A DNA stretch of 64,000 nucleotides from Pedobacter hartonius (GCF_900107535.1 NZ_FNRA01000005.1:1-64000); one strand, 5' to 3'. Positions 44,300 to 53,454 are shown, counted from the first letter of the stretch. Translations and numbers: made by a program. Notes: generated by a model not told the origin, from the letters alone.

Positions 44300-44878
44300 A
44301 TGAGAAGTGACGTACTGATACAGATTAGTAACCGGATAAAAGAACGCAGGCGCGAAATGAATATTACAGTACAGGAACTATCTCTGAGGGCAAATGTCAG
44401 TAAGGGCCTGATTTCTCAGATTGAGAACAGCCGCACCATCCCTTCGTTAATGGTATTGATAGATATTATCAAGGCACTTGAAATTGATCTGAATTCTTTT
44501 TTCAAAGACATCAGGTCTAAAGAAAGCCAGTCGCCCGTGCTCATTAAACGCAGGGCTGATTACGATCATTTCGAAAAAGAACATGCTGAGGGCTTTTTAT
44601 ATCAGCGGGTTTTTACACAGTCCTTTACCGCCTCTACTGTAGATATTGTGATCCTGGAATTAGAACCTAATGCGCTGCGCCCGCTTGTACAAACTGAGGC
44701 TTTTGAATATAAATATATATTGCAGGGCAAAATAGAGTACCAGTTCAACGGAGAAAAATATGTGCTCAACCAGGGCGACTCTATGTTATTCGATGGCAGG
44801 ATCCCGCATACACCAAAGAACCTGGGCCGGCAAACCGCAAGAATGCTGGTGGTTTATTTTTTTGAAGAAAAGAATTAA
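44300..44878 (+). CDS. XRE-family regulator with C-terminal cupin sensor
   Basis: 192 residues: an N-terminal helix-turn-helix (about residues 20-50, with SKGLISQIENSRTIPS) and a cupin domain from about residue 105 (ending YKYILQGKIEYQFNG and GDSMLFDGRIPHT). Such proteins bind DNA and sense a small molecule in the cupin barrel. It sits at the centre of the phosphonate locus between divergent transcription units, and the 37-bp element at both flanking promoters is its likely target. Whether it activates or represses cannot be told. Confidence 0.88.
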   Translation: MRSDVLIQISNRIKERRREMNITVQELSLRANVSKGLISQIENSRTIPSLMVLIDIIKALEIDLNSFFKDIRSKESQSPVLIKRRADYDHFEKEHAEGFLYQRVFTQSFTASTVDIVILELEPNALRPLVQTEAFEYKYILQGKIEYQFNGEKYVLNQGDSMLFDGRIPHTPKNLGRQTARMLVVYFFEEKN

Positions 44879-44907
44879 GGTGATATTTAATCATATCTTA
44901 ATATTTA

Positions 44908-44944
44908 CTTAGTTTAAGCTTAATAAACAAAGTTTAGTATTGCT
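44908..44944 (+). promoter_or_regulatory. Shared regulatory element, catabolic operon copy
   Basis: Same 37-bp element as at 43367-43403, here on the plus strand, ending 21 bases before the phosphonatase-like ATG. Only the four-base spacer (AGCT here, CAAA there) differs. Placement ahead of both transcription units supports common control. Confidence 0.7.
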
Positions 44945-44965
44945 TAACATTTAAATAAGCAATAT

Positions 44966-45652
44966 ATGTCAGTCAAACTAGTGGTTTTTGATCTTGCCGG
45001 TACTACGGTTAAAGACAACAATGATGTAAGCAAAGCCTTTCAGTCGGCCTTAGGTAAGTATGGGTACAACATCCCTCTTGAGCTGATTAATCCTATTATG
45101 GGTTATGAAAAAAATGAGGCGATTACGATGATGTTAAATACGCATGAGCCCGATGCCTCAAAGATTACTGCTGATCTAATCCACGATATCCACAAGGATT
45201 TTGTTGGTGAGATGATTCATCACTATTGTTTTACAGAAGGAATTGAATCTTTACCAAATGTAGAGCAAACCTTTGCTGCGCTGCAGAAGAAGGGAATTCA
45301 GGTGGGGATCAATACAGGTTTTTCCCGCAATATTGCTGAAGCCATTGTAAACCGGCTGCAATGGCGTGAAAAGAACCTGATCAATTACCTCGTTGGCTCT
45401 GATGAGGTGAAACAGGGGCGTCCGTTTCCATTCATGATCGGGAAGATGATGGAAGAAGGAAATATCAATGATGCCAACGATGTAGTGAAGGTGGGGGATA
45501 CCGAAGTAGATATCCGTGAAGGGCAGAATACGGGCTGCCGGTTTGTGATCGGGGTAACTACCGGGGCATTCAGCAGGGCTCAGCTGGAGCCTTATCACCC
45601 AACCCATATCATTGACAATATAGCAGAGGTTCTCGATATTATCAAAAGCTAA
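44966..45652 (+). CDS. Phosphonatase-like HAD hydrolase (PhnX-related)
   Basis: 228 residues in the HAD fold. The nucleophile loop is DLAGTT with Asp9 and Ala at +2, as in PhnX phosphonoacetaldehyde hydrolase (most HAD phosphatases have Asp there). Lys49 in MGYEK lies where PhnX has the Schiff-base lysine. The third motif is VGDTEVDIREG. The protein fits the TIGR03351 phosphonatase-like group, which is typically encoded near the flavin oxidoreductase type found here. Expected reaction: P-C bond cleavage of phosphonoacetaldehyde or a close analogue. First gene of the operon with the transporter and oxidoreductase; the next gene starts four bases after its stop. Confidence 0.85.
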   Translation: MSVKLVVFDLAGTTVKDNNDVSKAFQSALGKYGYNIPLELINPIMGYEKNEAITMMLNTHEPDASKITADLIHDIHKDFVGEMIHHYCFTEGIESLPNVEQTFAALQKKGIQVGINTGFSRNIAEAIVNRLQWREKNLINYLVGSDEVKQGRPFPFMIGKMMEEGNINDANDVVKVGDTEVDIREGQNTGCRFVIGVTTGAFSRAQLEPYHPTHIIDNIAEVLDIIKS

Positions 45653-45656
45653 GGTT

Positions 45657-46967
45657 ATGCAGGTCCTCAGCCATCTTAAAGCCAGAGTGGCCAAATGGCC
45701 ATATGGTTTGCATTCCGTCATGACCGCATTTGCCGCGTTCGGAACCTATACCTGCATGTATGCCTTCCGTAGAGCATTTTCTGCAGGCATCTACGGCGGG
45801 CAGCAGTATTTTCATATTGACTATAAAGTATGGCTGGTTATTGCACAGGTTTTAGGGTATACCATCAGTAAGTTTTATGGGATCCGTTTCATTGCAGAGG
45901 TCAGGCCTGCAAACAGGGCAAAAAGCATCCTGGTGCTGATTGGTATCTCCTGGCTTGCCCTGCTTGGCTTTGCGCTGATTCCCGCACCTTATAATATCTC
46001 CATGCTTTTTGTCAATGGCTTTCCTCTTGGCATGATCTGGGGATTGGTTTTTGGCTATCTCGAAGGCCGGAAGTATACAGAGTTTATGGCGTCTGTCATG
46101 TCTATCAGCCTGATTTTTGCCTCAGGTTTTGTGAAAACGGCCGGGCGTACGCTGATAGACGGATTCCATATCAATGAATATTTTATGCCCTTTTGTACAG
46201 GTGCACTATTTGTTATTCCTTTGTTACTGTTTGTGTTTTGTATGGAGCTGATGCCTCCGCCCAGGACAGAGGATAAGCAGCTGAGGGCAGAACGTGCGCC
46301 AATGTCTGCTGAAGAAAGGAAGGCGTTCTTAATCCGCTTTCTTCCCGGCATTACCCTGACCGTGATCATTTATGTGATGCTTACCATGATGCGCGATATC
46401 AGGGATAACTTTGAAGTAGAGATCTGGGCAGGACTGGGCATCAAAAGCAATAACATCTATACGCATATTGATACGATCATATCTATTATTGTTTTAACGG
46501 CAATGAGCCTGCTGGTCCTGGTCAGAAAGAACCTGCTTGCTTTCAGCCTGATTCACATCATGATCATTGGCGGCTGTATACTGGCAGGGATTGCTACAGT
46601 ATTGTTCAACCTTAAGCTCATTGACCCGATCAGCTGGATGACTATGGCCGGTTTAGGGTTATATTTAGGATATGTGCCATACAATGCGATCTTTTTTGAA
46701 CGCATGATCGCTTCCTTCAACTATAAAAGTAATGTAGGTTTTGTGATGTATGTAGCCGATGCCATGGGATATCTTGGCAGTATCAGTATTTTGCTGATCA
46801 AAGAAGTGGTAAAACCGGGAATCAGCTGGGGTCAGTTTTTTAAACATGGCCTGCTGCTATTATCGGTCGTCGGGGGGATTGGAGCAATACTGTCGCTGCT
46901 TTACTTTTTACAAACAGCAAATAAAGAACAAAAAGAAAAGCGTAAACTTAATTTATATACTGCATGA
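45657..46967 (+). CDS. DUF5690 transporter-like membrane protein
   Basis: 436 residues with about twelve hydrophobic segments in an MFS-like arrangement and a charged central loop (about residues 195-220). I recognise it as the DUF5690 family. It starts four bases after the HAD gene and overlaps the next start by four bases (ATGA), so it is translated with them. A phosphonate importer across the inner membrane would complete the pathway. That role is inferred from context only. Confidence 0.8.
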   Translation: MQVLSHLKARVAKWPYGLHSVMTAFAAFGTYTCMYAFRRAFSAGIYGGQQYFHIDYKVWLVIAQVLGYTISKFYGIRFIAEVRPANRAKSILVLIGISWLALLGFALIPAPYNISMLFVNGFPLGMIWGLVFGYLEGRKYTEFMASVMSISLIFASGFVKTAGRTLIDGFHINEYFMPFCTGALFVIPLLLFVFCMELMPPPRTEDKQLRAERAPMSAEERKAFLIRFLPGITLTVIIYVMLTMMRDIRDNFEVEIWAGLGIKSNNIYTHIDTIISIIVLTAMSLLVLVRKNLLAFSLIHIMIIGGCILAGIATVLFNLKLIDPISWMTMAGLGLYLGYVPYNAIFFERMIASFNYKSNVGFVMYVADAMGYLGSISILLIKEVVKPGISWGQFFKHGLLLLSVVGGIGAILSLLYFLQTANKEQKEKRKLNLYTA

Positions 46968-48103
46968 GTAAACGATCAGCCATAGTTATTGGCGCAGGCA
47001 TAGTAGGGCTGGCTACCGCAAGGGCATTGGCGGTCAGAGGTTACGAAGTAACTGTTTTTGAGCGTAATGAACGGGCTGTGGGCGCTTCGATCCGTAATTT
47101 CGGCATGGTCTGGCCTATCGGACAGCCAACAGGCCCGTTATTTGAACGTGCAATGCTTTCCAGGGGAATCTGGAAAGCAATCTGCTCAGAGGCAGGCATC
47201 TGGCATGATGAAGTAGGTTCCTTGCATATCGCGTATCATGATGATGAATTTCAGGTGATGACCGAATATGCAGAAGCAAACCGGTCAATTCGTGACTGCA
47301 GCCTGCTTTCAGCTGAGCAGACTTTACAAAGATCACCTGCAGTAAACCCTGATGGATTGAAAGGCGCCTTGTGGAGTGGAACGGAAATGATCGTGGAAGC
47401 CCGTGCAGCCATACATCAGGTAGCAGACTATCTGAGCGGAAAATATGGAGTAAAATTTCACTGGAATACGGCCATCAGCCAGATCCGCCATCCTGCAGTG
47501 ATCTCGGGCCGGCAGCGCTGGGAAGCGGACGAAATTTTTGTCTGCAGCGGGGCTGAATTTGAAACTCTGTACCCGGAATTGTTCAGCGCTGCGGCTATCA
47601 CCAAGTGTAAATTGCAGATGATGCGGCTGGAAGCACAGCCCGATGGCTGGCGGATCGGGCCTTCGCTCTGCGGCGGTTTGTCAATGATCCATTATCCCGG
47701 CTTTCAATCGGCTCCTTCTCTACCGGCCTTACGGAAACGGTATGAACAGCAATACGCAGAATATCTGAAATGGGGGGTGCATGTAATGATATCACAAAAC
47801 CATACGGGTGAACTTACCGTGGGTGATTCACATGAATATGGCCTGGTGCAGGATCCTTTCGATAAAGATTTTATTAACCGGATGATCCTGGATTACCTTC
47901 AGACTTTTACCACTTTAAAGAGCAACAAACTGATCCAGACCTGGAACGGCAGCTATCCGAAGATGCCAAACGGACAAACTGAGTTTATCCTCGAGGCCGA
48001 AGCCGGAGTGATGATCATCAATGGCCTTGGCGGAAATGGAATGACCCTATCTTTTGGTTTGTGTGAGCAAATAATTGAAGGTCGTACAAATATTTTATCA
48101 TAA
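46964..48103 (+). CDS. FAD-dependent oxidoreductase of the aminophosphonate-associated type (TIGR03364-like)
   Basis: 379 residues in the DAO fold with the dinucleotide motif GAGIVG (residues 10-15) and a C-terminal FAD motif GLGGNGMTLSFG. I recognise it as the group that accompanies TIGR03351 phosphonatase-like hydrolases and is proposed to deaminate or dealkylate an aminophosphonate oxidatively. It would hand an aldehyde product to the HAD enzyme. The start overlaps the transporter stop. The exact substrate, for example 2-aminoethylphosphonate or an N-methylated form, is open. Confidence 0.83.
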   Translation: MSKRSAIVIGAGIVGLATARALAVRGYEVTVFERNERAVGASIRNFGMVWPIGQPTGPLFERAMLSRGIWKAICSEAGIWHDEVGSLHIAYHDDEFQVMTEYAEANRSIRDCSLLSAEQTLQRSPAVNPDGLKGALWSGTEMIVEARAAIHQVADYLSGKYGVKFHWNTAISQIRHPAVISGRQRWEADEIFVCSGAEFETLYPELFSAAAITKCKLQMMRLEAQPDGWRIGPSLCGGLSMIHYPGFQSAPSLPALRKRYEQQYAEYLKWGVHVMISQNHTGELTVGDSHEYGLVQDPFDKDFINRMILDYLQTFTTLKSNKLIQTWNGSYPKMPNGQTEFILEAEAGVMIINGLGGNGMTLSFGLCEQIIEGRTNILS

Positions 48104-48143
48104 ATTCATCTCCTATTCATACCATACATTTATTTTTCGCTTT

Positions 48144-50696
48144 ATGGACAACAGAAGAGAATTTATAAAAAAGGCAGCACTTTTATCCGGAGCGGCAGGC
48201 CTGTACAGCGTTTTGCCCGCCTCGATATTAAAAGCAATGGCTATTGACCCAAAGGTGGGAAGTACCTATATGGACGCGGAACACGTGGTGATCCTGATAC
48301 AGGAAAACCGTTCTTTTGACCATTGTTTTGGCACACTCAAAGGAGTGAGGGGCTTTAATGATCCCCGTGCAATTGACCTGCCCAATAAAAACAAGGTATG
48401 GATGCAAAGCAACGCCGCGGGCGAAACCTATGCCCCATTCCGCCTGAATATTAAAGATACTAAATCCACCTGGATGAATTCATTGCCCCACAGCTGGAAT
48501 AACCAGGTAAATGCGCGTAATGACGGTAAATATGACCAGTGGCTGAATGTAAAGCAGTCCGGCACTCCGGCTTACGCCAAGATGCCGCTCACACTGGGGT
48601 ACCATACGAGGGATGATATCCCTTTTTATTATGCCATGGCCGATGCCTTTACGGTGTGCGACCAGAATTTTTGTTCTGCATTGACCGGGACTACCCCAAA
48701 CCGCCTTTTCCTGTGGTCTGGCACCATTCGCGAAGAGCAAAATGAAAATTCAAAAGCCCATGTATGGAACGACGATGCAGATTTCGGTACTTTAAACTGG
48801 AAGACCTTCCCGGAAAGACTGGAAGAAAGCGGAATCAGCTGGAAGTGTTACCAGAATGAACTGAGTATTGATGTAGGCCTTCGAGGTGAAGAAGATGCAT
48901 GGCTGTCAAATTTTACGGATAACCCACTCGAATTTTTCTCGCAATACCATGCCGATCTGCATCCCCAGCACCTGGAGCAGATCAAAAGACGCCTTCCCGT
49001 CCTGGTGGCCGATATTGTAACACTGAAAAAACAGCTTGCCGCACTGCCGGCCGGAGATGCACAGGCTGAGCCTTTGAAAAAACAGCTAAACGAAAAGCTG
49101 CTGGACTATAAAAATAAAGAAACTTTATTGGAACCTGGGCAATTTGACCGGCTTCCCCAACATCAGCAGAATATACATTTAAAGGCTTTTGATACCAATA
49201 AGAAAGATGCCAACTACCATTTGCTGACTGATCTTGCTTACAATGATAACGGCATCCCACGCAGCATGAAAGTGCCCAGAGGCGATGTGCTTTATCAGTT
49301 CAGAGACGATGTGAAGACCGGGCATCTGCCAGCGGTTTCATGGATCGTAGCCCCTGAAAACTTCTCAGACCATCCGGGTGCTCCCTGGTATGGTGCATGG
49401 TATATTTCCGAGGTAATGGACATCCTGACGAAGAACCCTGAAGTGTGGAAGAAGACAATCTTTATCGTGACCTATGACGAGAATGACGGCTATTTTGATC
49501 ATGTGCCCCCTTTCGTAGCGCCTCATTCTCATAAAAAGGGTACAGGTAAAGTTTCAGCGGGAATAGACACACGGGTAGAGTATGTTACCCTGGAACAGGA
49601 GCTTGCCAGGAAAGATTTTCCAGTGAAATATGACCGTGAATGCGCAATCGGACTTGGATACAGGGTGCCTATGATCATCGCTTCGCCATGGAGCCGTGGT
49701 GGCTACGTGAATTCTGAGGTGTTCGATCATACGTCTACATTACAGTTCCTGGAGAAGTTCTTATCAAAAAAAACGGGTAAAAAAATAGAGGAACCTAATA
49801 TCAGCGAATGGCGCCGTACGATTTGCGGCGATCTGAGCTCTGTATTCAGGCCCGATGGCAACGAAAAAATGGTTAACCCTGAGCCCGTCGTTAAAAACGA
49901 TTTTCTGGAAGAGATCCATAAAGCCAAATTCAAAAAAATACCTTCTGATTTTAAACTACTGACAGCAGAGGAAATCGCACAGCTCAACCGTGATCCTCAA
50001 AGTTCTCCATATATGGCAAGACAGGAACCAGGAATCCGCCCTGCAAATGCGCTGCCCTATCAGCTATATGTTGAAGGCAGGCTGAGTGCTGATAAAAAAT
50101 CATTTGAGATCACTTTTGAAAATAAAGATGAGGTCTTTGGCAAGCGAACTGCAGGTGCACCCTTTAACGTTTATGCTCCCGGGAAATACATGAATATCAA
50201 TCATCCGGGTGTTTTGGATGAAGTAAGGACATGGGCTTACGGACTGAAAGCGGGCGACAGGCTAAATGACCAATGGCCGCTTGCTGAATTTGAAAAGGAC
50301 ATTTATCACTTGCGGGTATACGGACCTAATGGTTTTTACCGCGAGTTTATGGGCGATGTAAATGATCCCCTGGCAAATATTAGTGTACGTTACCAGCATA
50401 ACCCTGTCAGAAAGGGTACCCTTACAGGAAACCTAGAAGTAAAAATAGCCAATTTATACCCTGACGATTATCAGGTTGAAATTATTGACCATAGCTATAA
50501 AATTAACAATCACCATAAAACAGCAAAGGCATCCCTGACCACAAGTATTATTCTGAACCTGGAAAGCAGCTATGGATGGTATGATTTCAGTGTCAAAATA
50601 AAAGGTTACGATCACTTTACCAAAAGATATGCCGGCCGCATTGAAACGGGTAAAACAAGTTTTAGTGATCCTTTTATGGGCAGAACAATAGTATAA
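48144..50696 (+). CDS. Phosphocholine-type phospholipase C, Tat-exported
   Basis: 850 residues from the ATG at 48144, chosen because it begins with a twin-arginine signal (RREFIKKAALL at residues 4-14); the frame is open 23 codons upstream but those residues do not fit. It matches bacterial PC-PLC (TIGR03396) with the phosphoesterase motifs ENRSFDH at residues 54-60 and YDENDGYFDH in the middle, plus two C-terminal DUF756 domains (about 640-730 and 750-840). Such enzymes cleave lipid head groups outside the cytoplasm. It starts 40 bases after the oxidoreductase, in the same operon. With phosphonate enzymes beside it, a phosphonolipid substrate is attractive but unproven. Confidence 0.9.
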   Translation: MDNRREFIKKAALLSGAAGLYSVLPASILKAMAIDPKVGSTYMDAEHVVILIQENRSFDHCFGTLKGVRGFNDPRAIDLPNKNKVWMQSNAAGETYAPFRLNIKDTKSTWMNSLPHSWNNQVNARNDGKYDQWLNVKQSGTPAYAKMPLTLGYHTRDDIPFYYAMADAFTVCDQNFCSALTGTTPNRLFLWSGTIREEQNENSKAHVWNDDADFGTLNWKTFPERLEESGISWKCYQNELSIDVGLRGEEDAWLSNFTDNPLEFFSQYHADLHPQHLEQIKRRLPVLVADIVTLKKQLAALPAGDAQAEPLKKQLNEKLLDYKNKETLLEPGQFDRLPQHQQNIHLKAFDTNKKDANYHLLTDLAYNDNGIPRSMKVPRGDVLYQFRDDVKTGHLPAVSWIVAPENFSDHPGAPWYGAWYISEVMDILTKNPEVWKKTIFIVTYDENDGYFDHVPPFVAPHSHKKGTGKVSAGIDTRVEYVTLEQELARKDFPVKYDRECAIGLGYRVPMIIASPWSRGGYVNSEVFDHTSTLQFLEKFLSKKTGKKIEEPNISEWRRTICGDLSSVFRPDGNEKMVNPEPVVKNDFLEEIHKAKFKKIPSDFKLLTAEEIAQLNRDPQSSPYMARQEPGIRPANALPYQLYVEGRLSADKKSFEITFENKDEVFGKRTAGAPFNVYAPGKYMNINHPGVLDEVRTWAYGLKAGDRLNDQWPLAEFEKDIYHLRVYGPNGFYREFMGDVNDPLANISVRYQHNPVRKGTLTGNLEVKIANLYPDDYQVEIIDHSYKINNHHKTAKASLTTSIILNLESSYGWYDFSVKIKGYDHFTKRYAGRIETGKTSFSDPFMGRTIV

Positions 50697-50762
50697 TCGG
50701 CGCTACGGCTTCAATAAGTTTGCTTTGAATAGTATAATCTTTGTGAAATAGTTTTATTTTTT

Positions 50763-50824
50763 GCCCTGATGAATGAAGTCAGGGCTTTTTTACCGGCAGA
50801 TTTCCACTTTTCGCCGGTTTTTTT
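50763..50824 (+). terminator. Two tandem terminators after the phospholipase C gene
   Basis: GCCCTGA (50763-50769) pairs with TCAGGGC (50779-50785) followed by T6. A second hairpin, ACCGGC (50792-50797) with GCCGGT (50813-50818), runs into seven T. The pair closes the phosphonate operon. Confidence 0.8.
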
Positions 50825-50867
50825 CTTCCGGCGGCAAAAAAACAATTTTTATGTAGCGTAACAAATT

Positions 50868-50875
50868 TAAATTTG
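50868..50875 (+). promoter_or_regulatory. Candidate -7 box for the barrel receptor gene
   Basis: TAAATTTG matches TAnnTTTG and lies 37 bases before the ATG at 50913. A matching -33 box is not clear. Confidence 0.4.
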
Positions 50876-50912
50876 CAGAGAAATCAGACGGAAACTATTA
50901 ACAATTACCTAA

Positions 50913-53330
50913 ATGAAACGATTATTACTATTATTTATGCTCATCGCTTTGATGCAGGAAACAAAGGCGCAGTTCGGCCTGGGTGGCGGGGGACAAAAAG
51001 TGACGATAACAGGGCGGATAACGGCTTTAATTGCCGACTCTGCTACAAGAACCCCAATTGATTATGCTACCGTATCCCTTATCCGCGTAAAAGACAATAA
51101 ATCTGTAAACGGGGCGGTTACCGACGCAAAAGGAAAAGTGGTGCTGCAGAATGTTGCCCCGGATCAATATAAACTGTCCATTGGCTTTATGGGCTACAGA
51201 AACAAAACAGTGCTATTAAAAACAAGCCAGGAAAAGCCCGATCTGAATGCTGGAACGATCTATATCTCAGGTACACAGAGTGATCTCAAAGAGGTGGCCA
51301 TTGTAGGTAAAACGCCGATGATAGAGACTAAGATCGATAAAGTGGTTTACAATGCGGAACAGGACGTGACCACTGCCGGAGGAAATGCAAGTGATGTGAT
51401 GCGTAAGGTGCCGATGGTTTCTGTGGATATTGATGGTAACCCTACGCTGCGGGGAAGTGCAGTACGGGTGCTGATCAACGGTAAACCGTCAGGAACCATG
51501 TCTAACAGTGTGTCTGACGCGCTGAAAATGATCCCCGCCGAGGAGATCAAAAGTATCGAGGTCATCACCAGCCCATCCGCAAAGTATGATGCAGAGGGTG
51601 CCGGCGGTATCATCAATATCATCACGAAAAAGAAAACCGCACAAGGTATCAACGGAAATGCAGCGCTCTCCGCAGGCACACGTCAGAATAACGGCAATTT
51701 CAGTTTAAATGCAAAAAACGGCCGTTTAGGGATCAGCAGTAATTTCGGAGGGCAATATGCTATACCTCAGGATACAAAGGTTGTCCTGCTGAACGATAAC
51801 TATACAAGCAATACTTCCCTGCTGCAGGACGGCTACACAAGGGCCAAGAGATATGGATATAATGGAAGTATAGGCCTGGATTATGATATCAACGGATACA
51901 ATAGTCTTTCTACCAACATCAAGTACAATGACTTCAGCACAGGCTCAGACGGTAGTGTAGGTGTAATTAACCGCATAAGGGATTCTACGTCATATTACAG
52001 CCGTTTGTCTGACAATAATGTAAGCTTTAAAAACCTGGACTGGAGTGCAGATTACAGAAGAACTTCTAAAAAGGAAGGAGAGGAATTCAGTATTTCCGGA
52101 CAGGCAAGTTTTGGTAGAAATACAACAGACTTCAGTACCTATAACGCATTCCCTGATGGTGTAAATACCCTGCCGGTTAACGGTGATAATACAGGTAAAA
52201 ACAATGAATACACTTTGCAGACAGATTATACTTATCCGTTTAATAAAAGCGTAATTCTTGAAACCGGGCTGAAAGGGATCTTCAGGACGATCAAAAGTAC
52301 ATACCAGAGCAGTGATCAGGATTTTGACTATAACCAGGATGTAGGTGCCGCCTATGGTGTACTGAGCTTTAAACTTGCCAAAACCATCGACGTGAAAGGC
52401 GGTCTGCGTGCAGAATATACTGACATCAGCGGGGTTTCCGGTTCGGATCTGAATTTCAATAACGATTATTTTAACCTGTTTCCAAGTGCAATCATTTCTA
52501 AAAAGATGAAGGGCAACTCTACTTTAAAGCTGAGTTACAACAGGCGTATGCAAAGGCCAAGCCTGAACTTCCTGAATCCTTTCCTGAACCGGACCGATCC
52601 GCAGAACCAGTCACAGGGAAATCCCGGTCTGAGTCCTGAGTTAACCGATCTTGTTGAACTGGGATATTCTACCTTTATCAAGGGTTCAGTAATCAACGCT
52701 TCCATATTCTACCGCTCTACAATGGATGTGATCGAAAGCATCTACCTGCCGGATCAGAAACTCACCACTTATTCTAATGTGGGTAACAATAAGTCCTACG
52801 GTGCCAATGTGTTCGGTTCCTATAATCCCCTGCCGAAATGGACCCTCATGGGTAACTTTAGTGTAAGCACCTATAATGTGAAGAATGCCCAGACGGGCGC
52901 CAGCACGGGGAACTATGCAAACTATAGCATTTTCGCCCGTTCAGCTATCGCCTTTAAAGGCGGATGGAACACCGAAATCTTTGGCGTATACAACGGTACA
53001 AGGAGAACATTCCAGGGTACTGCAGGCGCAATGGCTTTTTACGGTGGTGCGTTCAAGAAGGATATCATGAAGAAAACGGCCACAGTAGGGATCAACGTCC
53101 TGAATCCGTTCAACAGGGACCTGCACATCCGTACCGAGAATTCAGGCACTACCTTTTTGCAGACTACGAATATCTATTATCCCCTACGCTCCTTTGGCGT
53201 AAACTTCAGCTATAAGTTCGGAAAAGTTACCTTCTCCCAGCCTAAAAAGAAGAAAGGCGTCAACAATGACGACCTGAAACAGGATGAAGGATCCGGTGGT
53301 ATGGGTGGGGGTGTGCAGCCGAAGCAGTAG
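50913..53330 (+). CDS. Outer-membrane beta-barrel receptor with carboxypeptidase-like domain
   Basis: 805 residues. Signal peptide (MKRLLLLFMLIALMQETKAQ), a carboxypeptidase-regulatory-like domain (about 45-115), a plug domain with VMRKVPMVSVDIDGNPTLRG near 165-185, and a barrel of the OMP_b-brl_2 type. It lacks a SusD partner. It ends with a glycine-rich tail, GSGGMGGGVQPKQ. A TonB-linked uptake role is likely; substrate unknown. Confidence 0.85.
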   Translation: MKRLLLLFMLIALMQETKAQFGLGGGGQKVTITGRITALIADSATRTPIDYATVSLIRVKDNKSVNGAVTDAKGKVVLQNVAPDQYKLSIGFMGYRNKTVLLKTSQEKPDLNAGTIYISGTQSDLKEVAIVGKTPMIETKIDKVVYNAEQDVTTAGGNASDVMRKVPMVSVDIDGNPTLRGSAVRVLINGKPSGTMSNSVSDALKMIPAEEIKSIEVITSPSAKYDAEGAGGIINIITKKKTAQGINGNAALSAGTRQNNGNFSLNAKNGRLGISSNFGGQYAIPQDTKVVLLNDNYTSNTSLLQDGYTRAKRYGYNGSIGLDYDINGYNSLSTNIKYNDFSTGSDGSVGVINRIRDSTSYYSRLSDNNVSFKNLDWSADYRRTSKKEGEEFSISGQASFGRNTTDFSTYNAFPDGVNTLPVNGDNTGKNNEYTLQTDYTYPFNKSVILETGLKGIFRTIKSTYQSSDQDFDYNQDVGAAYGVLSFKLAKTIDVKGGLRAEYTDISGVSGSDLNFNNDYFNLFPSAIISKKMKGNSTLKLSYNRRMQRPSLNFLNPFLNRTDPQNQSQGNPGLSPELTDLVELGYSTFIKGSVINASIFYRSTMDVIESIYLPDQKLTTYSNVGNNKSYGANVFGSYNPLPKWTLMGNFSVSTYNVKNAQTGASTGNYANYSIFARSAIAFKGGWNTEIFGVYNGTRRTFQGTAGAMAFYGGAFKKDIMKKTATVGINVLNPFNRDLHIRTENSGTTFLQTTNIYYPLRSFGVNFSYKFGKVTFSQPKKKKGVNNDDLKQDEGSGGMGGGVQPKQ

Positions 53331-53374
53331 GATTGCTTAGGGGGCTTGTTTTGGTTCTAAGAATCATCTGAAAT

Positions 53375-53454
53375 AAAAAATAAGGCCTGCTGTATCAAGG
53401 CTGTATAGCGCTGAAGGGCGCTAGAAGGCCTTGATACAGCAGGCCTTATTTTTT
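53375..53454. repeat. Long hairpin, family copy C, between barrel receptor and binding-protein genes
   Basis: A perfect 27-bp stem (53375-53401 with 53428-53454) with A6 and T6 ends encloses a 26-nt interior. The interior keeps the layout of copies A, B and D (TG..., inner hairpin with CTGAAG in its loop, ...AGAAG) but its inner stem is TAGCGC/GCGCTA in place of CTGCTG/CAGCAG. So both outer and inner stems have changed on both sides while pairing was kept. Confidence 0.9.
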
